DNA of 64,000 bases from Gordonibacter massiliensis (ex Traore et al. 2017). GTDB taxonomy: Bacteria > Actinomycetota > Coriobacteriia > Coriobacteriales > Eggerthellaceae. A program made the translations under genes and the position numbers. Positions 8,284 through 17,063 of this stretch are shown in pieces. The notes under the pieces were generated by a model. The model was not told where the DNA came from. It saw only the letters and a list, made by a program, of their open reading frames with translations, and made no database searches. The stretch's first letter is position 1, and each line of letters starts with the position of its first letter. The stretch covers positions 3,220,168 to 3,284,167 of the forward strand of contig LT827128.1 in NCBI GenBank assembly GCA_900170005.1. The letters are read 5' to 3'.

Positions 8284-9033
8284 ATGGATATCAGCGAAGT
8301 TATCAGCATAGCGTTGCCCATCGTCTACGTACTCGTGGGCGCGGCACTTATCTGGCTCGTCGTCGAGCTGGTTATGACCGTGCGCAGGACGCGCAAAACC
8401 GTCGAGCAGGTGCAGAAGCAGGTCGAACCCACGCTCGCCAGCGTCGAGCGCATCACGGCCTCGCTCGAGCCCGTGGCGGCCAAGGTCGACCCGCTCGTCG
8501 AGCGCGTGTCGCTCACCGTGGACGCCGCCAACCTCGAGATCATGCGCGTCGACCAGATCCTGGAAGACGTGAACGAGATCACCGACTCCGTGTCCTCGGC
8601 CGTCGATGCCGTCGACTCCGTGACGAGCGCTCCCATGGAGCTGGTGAACAACGTGACGAGCCGCGTGCGCAACGCGTTCAAGTCGAAGCGCGCAAGCGAC
8701 GAGTCCGTGGCCTTGGGCCAGGAGAAAGCGGCCGAGGCGAAGGTGACCGACGCCGTGAAGAGCGTGGTCAAGGGTTCGGCCGCCGTAGCCGGCGCCGCCG
8801 TGAGCGACCAGCGCGAGCACATGGCCGAGCAGCGCGCCGAGCGCGAGGAGAAGGCCGCCGCCAAGCGCGCCGCCGCCGAGAAGACGTCGGAGGCCGCCGC
8901 GAGCATGGCCGATGCGGTGACGACCGCCGCCACGTCCGACGCGGACGCGGCGGAGCGTTACTTCACCTACGAGAACGAGCAGGGTTCCGAGGCTGCGGGC
9001 GCGACGTCCGACCAGGCCAAGTCCGAAGCGTAG
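8284..9033 (+). CDS. DUF948-type membrane-anchored coiled-coil protein
   Basis: This 249-residue protein has one N-terminal membrane helix (about residues 7-29). A long run of heptad-like helix follows (TVEQVQKQVEPTLASVERI onward), as in DUF948 general-stress-type proteins, then an Ala/Glu/Lys-rich tail with REEKAAAKRAAAEK. Function is unknown for the family. AGGAGG lies eight bases upstream of the ATG. It is followed after 15 bases by the AI-2E-family permease gene, so the two are probably co-transcribed. A cell-envelope role is only a guess from the anchor. Confidence 0.75.
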   Translation: MDISEVISIALPIVYVLVGAALIWLVVELVMTVRRTRKTVEQVQKQVEPTLASVERITASLEPVAAKVDPLVERVSLTVDAANLEIMRVDQILEDVNEITDSVSSAVDAVDSVTSAPMELVNNVTSRVRNAFKSKRASDESVALGQEKAAEAKVTDAVKSVVKGSAAVAGAAVSDQREHMAEQRAEREEKAAAKRAAAEKTSEAAASMADAVTTAATSDADAAERYFTYENEQGSEAAGATSDQAKSEA

Positions 9034-9048
9034 CGAGGAGCCGACCCG

Positions 9049-10344
9049 TTGGATCCCGAACAGACCGAGCGCGAGGAGGTCAAAGCGCTGAAAGCGCGCC
9101 GCCGCTTCCTCACGGTGTGGACCATCGTCGGCGCCATTTTGCTGACGGGCGTCCTCGTGTACCTCACCAACATTCTCAGCGTTCCCATCGGCATCGTCAT
9201 CTGGTCCATCGTCATCGTGTTCTGCCTGCGCGGCCCGGTGAACAAGCTGGAGAAGCTGGGCGTTTCGCGCGTCATCGGCACCACGATCGCCTACGTGCTC
9301 ATGTTCGTCGTGCTGGCTTTGGTGGGCCTGCTCATGTTCTCGCCCGCGTTCGGTGTGGGCGACCAGTTCACCAACCTCGTGCAGAGCATACCCGGCTACG
9401 TCCAGACCATCGCCGGCTGGGGCAACGACCTGTACGCCCGCTACGCCGACGTGCTGCAGAACGACACGGTGAAAGGCTGGATAGAAAACGCGTTCTCCGC
9501 GCTCGTCGACTGGGCTTCCACCCTTGCGCGCGATAGCGCCTCCGGCGTGGTGGCCATCGGCACCGGCGTGGTCAACACGTTCATGGCGCTGGGCTTCGCG
9601 CTGGTCGTGGCGTTCTGGATACTCATGGAGCTGCCGGCGCTCGGGCGCGAATGCGAACGCCTCATCAACCCGCGGCACCGCGAGGACATGGAGATGCTGC
9701 ACGTCACGTTCACGCGCGTCATGGGCGGCTACATCAAGGGCACGCTTTTGCAGTGCGCCATCATCGGCGTGGGCTGCGTCGTGCTGTTCGGCGTGATCGG
9801 CATTCCGAACTACGCCGCCCTCGGCGGCATCGCCGGCCTGTTGAACATCATCCCCATCGTGGGCCCGTGGCTCGGAGGCGCGCTCGCCGCCATCGTGGGC
9901 GTGTTCGTGAGCCCGTGGATCGCGCTCGTGGCGCTGGTGGGCACCATCGCCATCCAGCAGATCGTGTACACGTTCGTGTCGCCCAAGATCATGGCGAACT
10001 CGGTGGACGTGCACCCCGCCCTCACCCTCATCGCGTTGATGGCCGGCTCGGCCATCGGCGGCGCCATGAGCGGCTTCACCGGCTCGCTCGTGGGCATGTT
10101 GGCTTCGATTCCGGCGGTGGCCGTGGCGAAGTCGGTGTTCGTGTACTACTTCGAGAAGCGCACGGGCCGCCAGCTCGTGGCGAAGGACGGGGTGTTCTTC
10201 CAAGGGACGCCCGCAGGTGGCGAGTCCGTCGACCCCATCGCCGACGCCATCGCGCCGCATCCCGACGTGTCGGCCGCGATCGAGCGCATCGAGCTGAAAA
10301 AAGCCGAGGCGGAAAAGAAGGCGCGGCAGAACAAAGAACGCTAA
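9049..10344 (+). CDS. AI-2E family transporter (PerM-like)
   Basis: This 431-residue polytopic membrane protein belongs to the AI-2E/PerM (YdiK/TqsA) family. Hydrophobic segments cluster in two blocks around a soluble central portion (VGDQFTNLVQSIPGYVQTI). The conserved C-terminal block reads IPNYAALGGIAGLLNIIPIVGPWLGG. Family members export autoinducer-2 or act as Na+/H+ antiporters, so the substrate is not settled. The start is an unusual TTG at 9049, chosen because GCGAGGAG at 9033-9040 is eight bases upstream and no ATG or GTG suits. A basic Lys/Glu-rich tail ends the protein. Confidence 0.88.
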   Translation: MDPEQTEREEVKALKARRRFLTVWTIVGAILLTGVLVYLTNILSVPIGIVIWSIVIVFCLRGPVNKLEKLGVSRVIGTTIAYVLMFVVLALVGLLMFSPAFGVGDQFTNLVQSIPGYVQTIAGWGNDLYARYADVLQNDTVKGWIENAFSALVDWASTLARDSASGVVAIGTGVVNTFMALGFALVVAFWILMELPALGRECERLINPRHREDMEMLHVTFTRVMGGYIKGTLLQCAIIGVGCVVLFGVIGIPNYAALGGIAGLLNIIPIVGPWLGGALAAIVGVFVSPWIALVALVGTIAIQQIVYTFVSPKIMANSVDVHPALTLIALMAGSAIGGAMSGFTGSLVGMLASIPAVAVAKSVFVYYFEKRTGRQLVAKDGVFFQGTPAGGESVDPIADAIAPHPDVSAAIERIELKKAEAEKKARQNKER

Positions 10345-10411
10345 ACTATCTCCAGCACGTTTTGGGCATGGCGGACGCTGCGGCGCCTGCCGTGCCCTGA
10401 GCATACGAAGG

Positions 10412-10434
10412 GCATCGGGGAAGAGGGCCGATGC
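10412..10434. promoter_or_regulatory. Hairpin in the alaS leader
   Basis: GCATCGG at 10412-10418 and CCGATGC at 10428-10434 form a 7-bp stem with a 9-base loop about 30 bases ahead of the alaS start. It shows no terminator T-run and no recognisable T-box motif. It may influence alaS expression, or mean nothing. Confidence 0.3.
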
Positions 10435-10463
10435 GTGGACCTACGGACAGGAAGATTGACGAC

Positions 10464-13100
10464 ATGAAGTACCTAACCAGCGCGGAGATCCGCGAGAAGT
10501 ACCTGAGCTTTTTCGAGGGGAAGGGCTGCAAGCGCTGGCCCTCGTCCTCGCTTATCCCCGACGATCCGTCGCTTTTGCTGACGAGCGCCGGCATGGTGCA
10601 GTTCAAGCCCTACTTCCTGCAGCAGAAGCACCTCGAGGCGCCCTACGTGGGCACCACCACGGTGCAGAAGTGCGTGCGCACGAACGATATCGACATCATC
10701 GGCACCACGGGACGCCACCAGAGCTTCTTCGAGATGCTGGGCAACTTCAGCTTCGGCGAGTACTTCAAAGAGGAGATGTGCGCCTGGGCCTACGAGTTCT
10801 CCACCGAGGTGCTGGGCTTGCCGGCCGAGCGCCTGTACTTCACGGTGTTCCTGGACGACGACGAGACCATCGAGATATGGAAGAAGCTGGGCGTGCTCGA
10901 CGACCATATCTCGCGCCTCGGCGAAGAGGACAACTTCTGGCGCGCCGGGCCCACCGGTCCGTGCGGCCCCTGCTCGGAGATCTACTACGACCAGGGCGAG
11001 GAGTTCGGCTGCGGCAGCCCCGACTGCGCGCCGGGTTGCGACTGCGACCGCTTCCTGGAGTACTGGAACCTAGTGTTCACGCAGTACAACGGCCAGGAAG
11101 ACGGCACGTTGGAGCCGCTTCCCAAGAAGAACATCGACACCGGCATGGGCCTCGAGCGCATGGCGGCCATCCTGCAGGGCGTGCAGTCCAACTACGAGAC
11201 CGACGTGCTGCGCAGCCTGGTGGGCGTGGGCGAGAGGCTGACGGGCACCGTGTACGGCGAGGATGCGGCGGTCGACCTGTCGCTGCGTATCATGGCCGAT
11301 CACAGCCGCGCCGTGGCGTTCATGATCGCCGACGGCATCCTGCCCTCCAACGAGGGCCGCGGCTACGTGCTGCGCCGTCTGCTGCGCCGCGCCGTGATGA
11401 AGGGCCACCTGCTGGGCCTCGACAAGCCGTTCCTCAACGAGTTCGTGGACGAGATCGTGAACCTCATGGGGCACGTGTACCCCGAGATCGTGGAGAACCG
11501 CGAGCTCATGCGCCGCGTCATCCTGTCCGAGGAGGAGCGCTTCGGAGCGAACCTGCGCCAAGGGCGCGCGTTCCTCGACGAGGCGCTGGCCGAGCTCGAG
11601 GGCGCGGTGCTTCCGGGCGACCGCGCGTTCACGCTGCACGACACGTACGGCTTCCCCGTGGAGGTCACGCGCGAGCTGTGCGACGAACGCGGCATCGAGG
11701 TGGACATGGAGGGTTTCGGCCGCTGCATGGACGAGCAGCGCGAGCGCGCCCGTGCCGCCAACACGAAGGACGCCGAGGCGGCCTGGTCAACCTACGGCGG
11801 CGTGATGGCCGAGATACTGGAGGCGGTGGGCCCCACCGAGTTCTTGGGCTACACGAAGAACGACGCGGACGCGCGCGTGCTGGCTCTCGTGAAAGACGGC
11901 CAGCAGGTTGACGCGCTGGAAGCGGGCGACGAGGGTCGCGTCGTGCTGGACGCCACGCCGTTCTACGCGGAGAAGGGCGGCCAGATCGGGGATACGGGCG
12001 TTTTGTCCAAGGACGGTGCCTCGGTGCGCGTGCTGGATACGAAAGAGCCCGAGAAGGGCCTGATCGCGCATAGCGTGCAGGTGGAGGAAGGCCGCATCGT
12101 GGCCGGCGACGCCGTGCACGCGGCCATCGACGTGCCGCGCCGCGAGCGCATCCGCCGCAACCACACGGCCACGCACATCCTGCACTGGGCGCTGCGCGAG
12201 GTGCTGGGCGACCACGTGAAGCAGGCCGGCAGCTACGTGGCCGACAACCGCCTGCGCTTCGACTTCACCCACTTCGAGGCCATGAGCGCCGAGCAGATCG
12301 CCGAGGTGGAGCGCCTGGCGAACGAGAAGATCATGGAGAACCATGCCGTGCGCGCCTACGAGACGTCGCTCGCATCGGCCCGCGAAGCCGGCGTGATGGC
12401 GCTCTTCGGCGAGAAGTACGGCGAGTTCGTGCGCGTGCTGGACATCGAGGGCTTCTCGCAGGAGCTGTGCGGCGGCACGCACGTGTCCGCCACGAGCGAG
12501 ATCGGCTTCGTGAAGATCACAAGCGAGACGAGCGTGGGCGCGAACCTGCGCCGTATCGAGGCGGTGACCAGCTTCGATGCCCTGGCCTACATGAATCGCA
12601 TGGAAGGCGAGCTCAAGGAGACGGCCGAGGAGCTGCGCGTGCCGCTGTTCGACGTGAGCGAGCGCACGGCCGCGAACGTGAAGCAGCTCAAGGAGCTGCA
12701 GACCAAGATGAAGCGCAACCGCCAGACGGTGGCCGATGACGGCATCACGGCCCTCGTGGCGGCCGCGGTCGACGCGAAGGGCGGCTACCCGGTGATCATC
12801 GGGCGTTTGGACGGGGCCGACGGCGGCCAGATGCGCAACGGCTGGGACGTGCTGCGCGCGCGCCTGGGCAAGCCCGGCGCCGCCGTGCTCGCGGGCGAGA
12901 AGGACGGCAAGCCCATGTTGTTGGCGGCCGGTTCGCCGGAGGCGGTGGAGGCAGGCTTCGACGCCGGAGCGGTCATCAAGGCCATTGCGCCCTGCGTGAA
13001 GGGCGGCGGCGGCGGCAAGGCGTCCATGGCGCAGGCGGGCGGCAAGGACGCCTCGGGCATCGACGCGGCTCTGGACGCGGCTCGGGGGATGCTGCTGTAA
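10464..13100 (+). CDS. alaS: Alanine--tRNA ligase
   Basis: This 878-residue enzyme charges tRNA-Ala. The class II core is clear: TSAGMVQFKPYF, TTGRHQSFFEMLGNFSFGEY (motif 2) and GMGLERMAAILQG (motif 3). The editing domain follows with its zinc/catalytic motifs NHTATHILHWAL and CGGTHVSATSEIG, and the C-Ala domain ends in GGGGGKASMAQAGGKD. Length is normal. The ATG at 10464 (MKYLTSAEIREKYL) is chosen over an upstream GC-frame start at 10431 because family members begin here and AGGA lies upstream. A long complex palindrome follows the gene. Confidence 0.97.
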   Translation: MKYLTSAEIREKYLSFFEGKGCKRWPSSSLIPDDPSLLLTSAGMVQFKPYFLQQKHLEAPYVGTTTVQKCVRTNDIDIIGTTGRHQSFFEMLGNFSFGEYFKEEMCAWAYEFSTEVLGLPAERLYFTVFLDDDETIEIWKKLGVLDDHISRLGEEDNFWRAGPTGPCGPCSEIYYDQGEEFGCGSPDCAPGCDCDRFLEYWNLVFTQYNGQEDGTLEPLPKKNIDTGMGLERMAAILQGVQSNYETDVLRSLVGVGERLTGTVYGEDAAVDLSLRIMADHSRAVAFMIADGILPSNEGRGYVLRRLLRRAVMKGHLLGLDKPFLNEFVDEIVNLMGHVYPEIVENRELMRRVILSEEERFGANLRQGRAFLDEALAELEGAVLPGDRAFTLHDTYGFPVEVTRELCDERGIEVDMEGFGRCMDEQRERARAANTKDAEAAWSTYGGVMAEILEAVGPTEFLGYTKNDADARVLALVKDGQQVDALEAGDEGRVVLDATPFYAEKGGQIGDTGVLSKDGASVRVLDTKEPEKGLIAHSVQVEEGRIVAGDAVHAAIDVPRRERIRRNHTATHILHWALREVLGDHVKQAGSYVADNRLRFDFTHFEAMSAEQIAEVERLANEKIMENHAVRAYETSLASAREAGVMALFGEKYGEFVRVLDIEGFSQELCGGTHVSATSEIGFVKITSETSVGANLRRIEAVTSFDALAYMNRMEGELKETAEELRVPLFDVSERTAANVKQLKELQTKMKRNRQTVADDGITALVAAAVDAKGGYPVIIGRLDGADGGQMRNGWDVLRARLGKPGAAVLAGEKDGKPMLLAAGSPEAVEAGFDAGAVIKAIAPCVKGGGGGKASMAQAGGKDASGIDAALDAARGMLL

Positions 13101-13112
13101 GATTTCTGGCCA

Positions 13113-13219
13113 GGCGCGGGCGGGAGGGCCTGCTGCTCGGGCAGTCCTGGGCTCGCACGGAGGCCCCAACGGGGCCTCCGGCTCGTGCGGAACTCGCCTC
13201 AGGCCCTCCCGCCCGCGCC
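13113..13219. repeat. Nested GC-rich palindrome after alaS
   Basis: An exact 20-bp inverted repeat (arms 13113-13132 and 13200-13219) encloses a second perfect 10-bp hairpin (CGGAGGCCCC at 13158-13167, GGGGCCTCCG at 13171-13180). It lacks a T-run. It may terminate alaS transcription or be a dispersed palindromic element, since a similar nested structure follows aroE at 17064-17164. Confidence 0.75.
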
Positions 13220-13449
13220 CGAGGCGGCTCTCGCGTGTCTCGGGCATGTCAACCTGCGGGGTTGCTGGGGGGAGGCGTCCATGTCGAACCGGGAAGAGAG
13301 AAGAGAAGGCGGTGTCGCGCCTTCGGCGCTCTTTTGGGAGGGGAATCCTGCTCCTATGTGTCAAGGGGCATCGCCTATGTTGGCTTCTCGGTAGGTCTCC
13401 GGCTAAGCCCCGAACCCCGAACCCTTGAGAGTAAAATGCGTTTTCGGAG

Positions 13450-13604
13450 CCGTTTCTGCTAAAAAATCGCGTTTGTGAACGATTATCCGAGTCCTTTTAT
13501 CTATAAGTTTCAGTATCATTAAATAAAAGGCCAGATGAGATGACCGTGCTATTAATTATTCTTCGATATGATCATGCACAAACGTCATTTTTCAGCAGGA
13601 ACGG
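13450..13604. mobile_element. MITE-like AT-rich island with terminal inverted repeats
   Basis: The 17-mer CCGTTTCTGCTAAAAAA at 13450-13466 reappears in inverted form at 13588-13604 with two mismatches (TTTTTCAGCAGGAACGG). The roughly 120 bases between are AT-rich, in sharp contrast to the flanking GC-rich DNA. A short, gene-free, AT-rich unit with inverted ends suggests a miniature inverted-repeat element or an IS scar. No target-site duplication was identified. Confidence 0.35.
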
Positions 13605-13725
13605 AATGGTTTTCTGAATTTTGAAGCTGAGGGGAGCTGGCGGCGGCGTTGGTGTGGCGCCCGTGCTCGCAACATGCGACAATAGCGAGGACTAGGTGTC
13701 GCCGAGACGGGTGGAGGAAAGACTC

Positions 13726-14136
13726 ATGCGCATCATGGCGCTCGACATAGGGGAGACGCGCGTTGGCGTCGCGGTGAGCGATCCGGGAGAGCGGGTGGCG
13801 TCTCCAGTGTGCGTGCTGCCGGCTGCCGAGGTGATCGCCTGCGCCAAGCCGTTCCGGCGGCTTCTGGAAGACTGGGAGCCCGAGCTTTTGCTCTGCGGCC
13901 TGCCCTTTACGCTGGCTGGTGAAGAGGGGCCTCAGGCAGCGCGCATCCGAGGAGTGGCCGATGCCCTGAGCAAGGCGTGCGGGATGCCGCACGAGTTCGC
14001 CGACGAGCGCTTGAGCTCGCAAGAGGCCAAACGGAGTTTGCGTGAAAAGGGCCTGACCGAGCGCGAGATGCGCGGCAAAATAGATATGATAGCGGCTAGT
14101 CTTTTTCTGCAGGCGTGGCTCGATGCGCGCCGTTAG
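13726..14136 (+). CDS. ruvX: RuvX/YqgF Holliday junction resolvase-like nuclease
   Basis: This 136-residue RNase H-fold protein of the essential YqgF/RuvX family is implicated in 16S rRNA 5' processing and/or Holliday junction resolution. It shows the opening strand MALDIGETRVGVAVSD with the first catalytic Asp, the central LLLCGLPFTLAGEEG (family consensus GLP.NM.G), the DERLSSQEA motif, and IDMIAASLFLQAWLD with the last acidic residue. The ATG at 13726 follows GGAGGAAA at 13713-13720. It is 26 bases ahead of mltG, a conserved pairing that may reflect co-transcription. Confidence 0.93.
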   Translation: MRIMALDIGETRVGVAVSDPGERVASPVCVLPAAEVIACAKPFRRLLEDWEPELLLCGLPFTLAGEEGPQAARIRGVADALSKACGMPHEFADERLSSQEAKRSLREKGLTEREMRGKIDMIAASLFLQAWLDARR

Positions 14137-14162
14137 GCAAGCTGAAAGGTAGAGGAAGGTCC

Positions 14163-15314
14163 ATGCCCCCACGGAAGCAGGTCACGTATTCGCAGCGCCC
14201 CAACCACGCGGCCCGTTCGGCGCATGCGCGCGGCGAGCGCGAGTTCCGCACGTACGATACCAGCTATATTCGTCCGAAGCGAAGCAAGGGACCCGTCGTT
14301 TTCGCCATCGTGCTGGCCGTTGTCGTTTTGGGCGGTTTGGCTTGGGGGGCCCTCACTCTGTTCAACAGCTGCTCCGGGTCGTCGGTGGAGCTGCTCGCCT
14401 CGGGCGAGGAGGCCACCATCGTGGTGGAGCAGGGCGCAGGCGCCAAGGACATCGGCAACCAACTCGTTGAGAAGCGCCTGGTGGGCAGCGCGTCCGACTT
14501 CACGAAGCGCGTGAACGAGCTCGGCGTGGATGCCCAGCTCAAGCCCGGCACCTACACGTTCGCGGGCGGCACGTCGCTCGACGACATCATCAAGCAGCTG
14601 GCCGCGGGCCCCGACATGGGCAACGCGCTCACCATCCCCGAGGGCTACAAGCTCTCCGACATCGCCGCGGCCGTGGCTACGGCTTCCGAAGGCCGCATCA
14701 CGGCCGAGGCTTTCACGGCGACCGCTTCCAATGCGAGCGTGTACGCCGGCAGCTACAGCTTCTTGGCCGATGCGGGCACGAACACCCTCGAGGGCTTTTT
14801 GTTCCCGAAGACCTACGCGGTGGCCGACGATGCCACGGCCGAGTCGCTCGTGCGCATGATGCTCGACCAGTTCCAGAAGGAAACGGCGAGCTTGGACTGG
14901 TCGTATCCGCAGTCTCAGGGGCTTTCCATCTACGACGCCGTGAACTTAGCATCCATTGTGGAGAAGGAATCAAGCGGCGACCCACAGATTCGCGCCCAGG
15001 TGGCCGCCGTGTTCTACAATCGCTTGGAAACGCCGAATGGGCCGACAGCCGGCTTCTTACAGAGCGACGCCACGACCGTCTATGAATTTGGCGAGGATCC
15101 CACGCCCGAGCAGGTACACGCCGAGACGCCTTACAGCACGTACACGAACAAGGGTCTGCCGCCCACACCCATCTGCTCGCCCGGCCTTGATTGCCTGAAG
15201 GCGGTGTGCGCGCCCGACCAGGAATCGCTCGGCAAGTACTTCTTCTTCTACTTCGAGGGAGACAACTACTACTTCACCGAGACGTACGACGAGCACATCA
15301 GCACGTTCTCGTAG
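14163..15314 (+). CDS. mltG: Endolytic peptidoglycan transglycosylase MltG
   Basis: This 383-residue YceG-family enzyme cleaves nascent peptidoglycan strands at the membrane and is thought to set glycan chain length. A basic cytoplasmic N-terminus of about 40 residues precedes a single membrane helix (about 43-66). A LysM-like segment (TIVVEQGAGAKDIGNQLVEK) follows, then the catalytic domain with LASIVEKES, whose Glu is catalytic, plus AAVFYNRLE, LQSDATTVYEFG and STYTNKGLPPTPI.SPG. All expected motifs are present. The ATG at 14163 is preferred over a frame start inside ruvX. It lies between ruvX and yqeG in one likely operon. Confidence 0.94.
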   Translation: MPPRKQVTYSQRPNHAARSAHARGEREFRTYDTSYIRPKRSKGPVVFAIVLAVVVLGGLAWGALTLFNSCSGSSVELLASGEEATIVVEQGAGAKDIGNQLVEKRLVGSASDFTKRVNELGVDAQLKPGTYTFAGGTSLDDIIKQLAAGPDMGNALTIPEGYKLSDIAAAVATASEGRITAEAFTATASNASVYAGSYSFLADAGTNTLEGFLFPKTYAVADDATAESLVRMMLDQFQKETASLDWSYPQSQGLSIYDAVNLASIVEKESSGDPQIRAQVAAVFYNRLETPNGPTAGFLQSDATTVYEFGEDPTPEQVHAETPYSTYTNKGLPPTPICSPGLDCLKAVCAPDQESLGKYFFFYFEGDNYYFTETYDEHISTFS

Positions 15315-15361
15315 GCCGTCTCGCGTCCGACCGTCCGCCCCTACCCGTAAAGCAGTCCGCC

Positions 15362-16093
15362 ATGCCGCTCCTTGAACCCGACCGTTACTTCTCGCGCTTG
15401 TCGCACGTCGACATCGAGCGCGATCTGCTGGCGCTCGGTTTCCGGTTCGTGCTGCTCGACATCGACAACACCATCCTCTCGCGCGACACGCACGAGGTTC
15501 CGCGGGATGCCGGCTACTGGCTGGCGAAGGCGCGGGATGCGGGCGTGACGTTCTGCCTTGTGTCCAACAACTGGCACGAGGGGGTCTACCAGCTGGCGAA
15601 CCGCCTGTCGTTGCCCATCGTGGCGAAGGCGGTGAAGCCGTTGCCGCCCGCGTTCCTCATGGCCTTGAAGAAGATCGGCGCCACGCGCGATGCCACGGTC
15701 GTCATCGGCGACCAGCTGGTCACCGACGTGCTGGGCGCGCATTTCGTGGGCATGAAAGCGTACCTGCTGGCACCGCTTGTCGAACAGGACCTACCCCACA
15801 CGCTGCTGCTGCGCAACTTCGAGCGCCTCGTCATGGGCGAGCGCGAGCCGGAAGGCGCTTCGGTTCCGTCGGCCTGTCGGCCGACGGAACGACTCGACGC
15901 TGCGGCTTCCCGCAGCACCCGATCTCGCGGCGATGCCGGAGACTTGCGTACCGAAGTACGCGGCGCCTCCGCCATCCCCACGATATCGGGCACTGCGGGA
16001 ACCCTCGCTGACTCACTGGGCGAACCTGCGGCGGAAATCGATCTACCTGCGAAAGGCATTGACGAACCTGCGAGTGCGGAGGGAGCTTCATGA
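15362..16093 (+). CDS. YqeG-family HAD IIIA phosphatase with extended tail
   Basis: This 244-residue protein has a YqeG-type haloacid dehalogenase core at residues 1-165: LLDIDNTIL (nucleophile Asp), CLVSNN, and VVIGDQLVTDVLGAHFVGM. The family belongs to a group of phosphatases of uncertain substrate, commonly next to aroE. The last 75 or so residues are low-complexity and fall off the family. The DNA there holds a perfect 12-bp palindrome (15863-15890) and reads like intergenic sequence, so the tail may be a frame extension rather than a functional domain. The stop overlaps the aroE start by four bases (ATGA). Confidence 0.85.
   Translation: MPLLEPDRYFSRLSHVDIERDLLALGFRFVLLDIDNTILSRDTHEVPRDAGYWLAKARDAGVTFCLVSNNWHEGVYQLANRLSLPIVAKAVKPLPPAFLMALKKIGATRDATVVIGDQLVTDVLGAHFVGMKAYLLAPLVEQDLPHTLLLRNFERLVMGEREPEGASVPSACRPTERLDAAASRSTRSRGDAGDLRTEVRGASAIPTISGTAGTLADSLGEPAAEIDLPAKGIDEPASAEGAS
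15863..15890. repeat. 12-bp palindrome within the yqeG tail
   Basis: GTTCCGTCGGCC at 15863-15874 and GGCCGACGGAAC at 15879-15890 pair perfectly around the loop TGTC. The same layout, GTTCCGGCGGCC with a TGAC loop, recurs at the aroE stop (17021-17052). The two look like copies of one small dispersed palindromic repeat. Confidence 0.7.
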
Positions 16094-17037
16094 GCGAAGC
16101 GACAACTGCCGAGAACCTGTATCTGCTGGGACATCCTATCGCGCACTCGAAGTCTCCGGTTATGTACAACGCCGTGTACGAGCATTTGGGGCTGCCGTGG
16201 AGCTACGAGCTGGCCGACATGGCCGGCGAAGACGAGGCGCGCGCGTTTCTGGATGCTCGGGACTTCCTATCCGTCAACATCACCACGCCGTACAAGCCGC
16301 TCGCGTATCGGGCTGCCACGCACCAGGCGGCGTCCGCTAAACTCGCGCGCGGCGCCAACCTGCTGTGCAGGCACGGCGAGGCGTTGCTCGCGTACAACAC
16401 CGACGGGCAGGGCTGCGTGGCCTATCTCGAGCGCACGGGCTTCGACTTCGCTGGCTGCTCCGCGGTCGTGTGCGGCACCGGCCCTACGGCGCTCTCCATC
16501 GTGCACGCCTGCGCCATTGCCGGTGCGGACGAGGTCGTGCTCGTCGGGCGCGACAAGGACCGCGCGCGGGACGTGCTGGATGCCTACGTTCAGGAATTCG
16601 GAAGGCTGTCGTCGGCCGCGGTGGACATGCCGGCCGCCCGGGAGCATCATCGCAGCTTCCGCCAGGCTTTTGACGGCACAGCGTTCAAGTTCGGAAGCTA
16701 TGCCACGTCCACGCAGGCCATCCGCAACGCCGACCTCGTGGTGAACGCCACGCCGCTCGGCATGAACGAGGGGGATCCTGCGCCGTTCGACGCCGCGCTT
16801 TTCCGCCCCGAACAGCGTGCCTTCGATGTGGTGTACGGCCACGGCGAGACGGCCTTCGTCGCCGGGGCGCGCGCTGCGGGTTGCACGGTGTCGGACGGCG
16901 CGGGCATGCTCGTGGCCCAGGCCGAGGCGACCGTGCGCACCGTCTGCGACATCGCCGGCGTCGATGCCGACCTGGAGGCCTTCGACCTGTTCGCCGTCAT
17001 GGCGGAAGCTGCCGGCTTCCAGGTTCCGGCGGCCTGA
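16090..17037 (+). CDS. aroE: Shikimate dehydrogenase
   Basis: This 315-residue enzyme reduces 3-dehydroshikimate to shikimate with NADPH. It shows the substrate-binding PIAHSKSP near residue 20, NITTPYK with the catalytic Lys, AYNTDGQG with the substrate Asp, a nucleotide-binding VVCGTGPTALSIVHACA, VNATPLGM and DGAGMLVAQA. Length is slightly above the usual 270-290 because of an insertion around residues 180-205. The start overlaps the yqeG stop. A 14-bp palindrome spans the stop codon. With aroC-aroK-aroB-aroQ downstream, most of the shikimate route is clustered here. Confidence 0.94.
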   Translation: MSEATTAENLYLLGHPIAHSKSPVMYNAVYEHLGLPWSYELADMAGEDEARAFLDARDFLSVNITTPYKPLAYRAATHQAASAKLARGANLLCRHGEALLAYNTDGQGCVAYLERTGFDFAGCSAVVCGTGPTALSIVHACAIAGADEVVLVGRDKDRARDVLDAYVQEFGRLSSAAVDMPAAREHHRSFRQAFDGTAFKFGSYATSTQAIRNADLVVNATPLGMNEGDPAPFDAALFRPEQRAFDVVYGHGETAFVAGARAAGCTVSDGAGMLVAQAEATVRTVCDIAGVDADLEAFDLFAVMAEAAGFQVPAA

Positions 17038-17052
17038 CGGCCGCCGGAACCT
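17021..17052. repeat. 14-bp palindrome spanning the aroE stop codon
   Basis: AGGTTCCGGCGGCC at 17021-17034 and GGCCGCCGGAACCT at 17039-17052 are exact reverse complements. The loop TGAC contains the aroE TGA. It resembles the palindrome at 15863-15890 and forms the left part of a larger structured intergenic region. Confidence 0.75.
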
Positions 17053-17063
17053 GCCGACGCTGC

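Larger units (their letters stand above)
13101..13725. other. Long intergenic region: palindrome plus AT-rich island
   Basis: No supported gene in about 620 bases. Short frames at 13185-13462 show no domain and overlap the palindromic element. The left part (13113-13219) is a GC-rich nested palindrome. The right part (about 13440-13620) is a strikingly AT-rich patch bounded by imperfect inverted repeats. The ruvX promoter is probably near its right edge, but no good hexamers are evident. Confidence 0.5.

Noticed and set aside
10345-10463. T-box riboswitch ahead of alaS
   Set aside because: No T-box consensus or specifier-loop arrangement is visible; only a short 7-bp hairpin.
13185-13462. 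Short plus-strand frames in the alaS-ruvX gap
   Set aside because: They overlap the palindromic element, show no domain and lack good start sites.
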